DNA from: Granulicatella sp041433555
Lineage (GTDB): Bacteria > Bacillota > Bacilli > Lactobacillales > Aerococcaceae
Length of the DNA stretch: 59,079 nucleotides
Direction: 5' to 3'
NCBI RefSeq assembly: GCF_041433555.1
Contig: NZ_JAPWBR010000012.1
Span: 1-59,079 of the forward strand
The notes under the pieces were generated by a model. The model worked only from the letters and a program-made list of their open reading frames with translations, was not told the origin of the DNA and did no database searches. Shown piece by piece: positions 58,971 to 59,079 of this stretch; position 1 is the first letter of the stretch; each line of letters starts with the position of its first letter. The position numbers were made by a program, and so were the translations under genes.

Positions 58971-59079
58971 TTTAGGCAAAGCGGGGAAAATTATGTATAC
59001 GAGTTAGTGGAAATAACGTAAGATAAGACAGTTAATACTTTTAGCAAAATAGTACTAGAAAAAAGCAAAATGTAACATA

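Noticed and set aside
1..59079. tRNA or rRNA genes
   Set aside because: I looked for conserved tRNA arms and rRNA segments in the gaps and saw none; a covariance search was not possible.

Overview
The window looks like the chromosome of a low-GC Gram-positive coccus of the order Lactobacillales, most like Granulicatella or another Carnobacteriaceae relative. The evidence is YSIRK-type signal peptides with LPxTG-type anchors, a CshA-type fibrillar adhesin pair, a pneumococcal-type fused EgtUBC transporter, an mtlARFD mannitol operon, a class Ib nrdIEF operon, strong AAGGAGG ribosome binding sites and many TTG/GTG starts. The genus is an inference; no 16S gene is present.

Layout. 1-4.3 kb: copper repressor copY, then nrdI-nrdE-nrdF behind an NrdR-box pair. 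4.3-5.0 kb: two large structured inverted repeats. 5.0-8.0 kb: an Imm51-like protein, a NUDIX-Tag DNA glycosylase fusion and a D-Ala-D-Ala carboxypeptidase. 8.2-17.3 kb: two paralogous CshA-like wall-anchored fibrillar adhesins. 17.4-22.7 kb: an S9 peptidase, an unrecognised protein, and the translation block infC-rpmI-rplT-rplM-rpsI with L20- and L13-type leaders. 22.9-25.0 kb: a possibly acquired membrane cluster (broken TMEM175-like gene, K+ channel, DUF389 protein). 25-30 kb: VanZ/RDD protein, DUF1269, SemiSWEET, small proteins, CsbD and a YghU-like GST. 30.2-32.4 kb: ergothioneine transporter EgtUA-EgtUBC. 32.6-44.0 kb: eleven minus-strand paralogous lipoproteins carrying 14 copies of one domain. 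44.4-47.6 kb: a repeat-bearing amidase, an EamA transporter, an SDR gene fragment and an IS3 tail. 47.8-53.1 kb: mannitol operon mtlA-mtlR-mtlF-mtlD. 53.3-55.4 kb: a polar amino acid ABC importer. 55.5-59.1 kb: a solitary RelB/DinJ antitoxin, a UcpA-like SDR and an AT-rich AIPR defence gene.

Two things stand out as possibly undescribed. First, a family of about 100-300 nt intergenic elements (eight copies or remnants at about 4.36, 4.68, 19.4, 32.5, 37.5, 40.7, 42.4 and 44.2 kb) folds into one branched shape: a long closing stem, a hairpin with a loop ending in GGT, and a second hairpin interrupted by an invariant internal loop (TTCAAA opposite TAATTCACA). The stem sequences differ between copies but still pair. 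Second, the lipoprotein array appears to have grown by gene duplication, by fusion of neighbouring paralogs and by duplication of a three-gene block. Four element copies or remnants lie inside or next to it, three of them starting 3-15 nt after lipoprotein stop codons, and three of its promoters share a palindromic box just upstream of the -35.

Co-ordinates given for starts are my choice after inspecting ribosome binding sites; several differ from the longest open frame.
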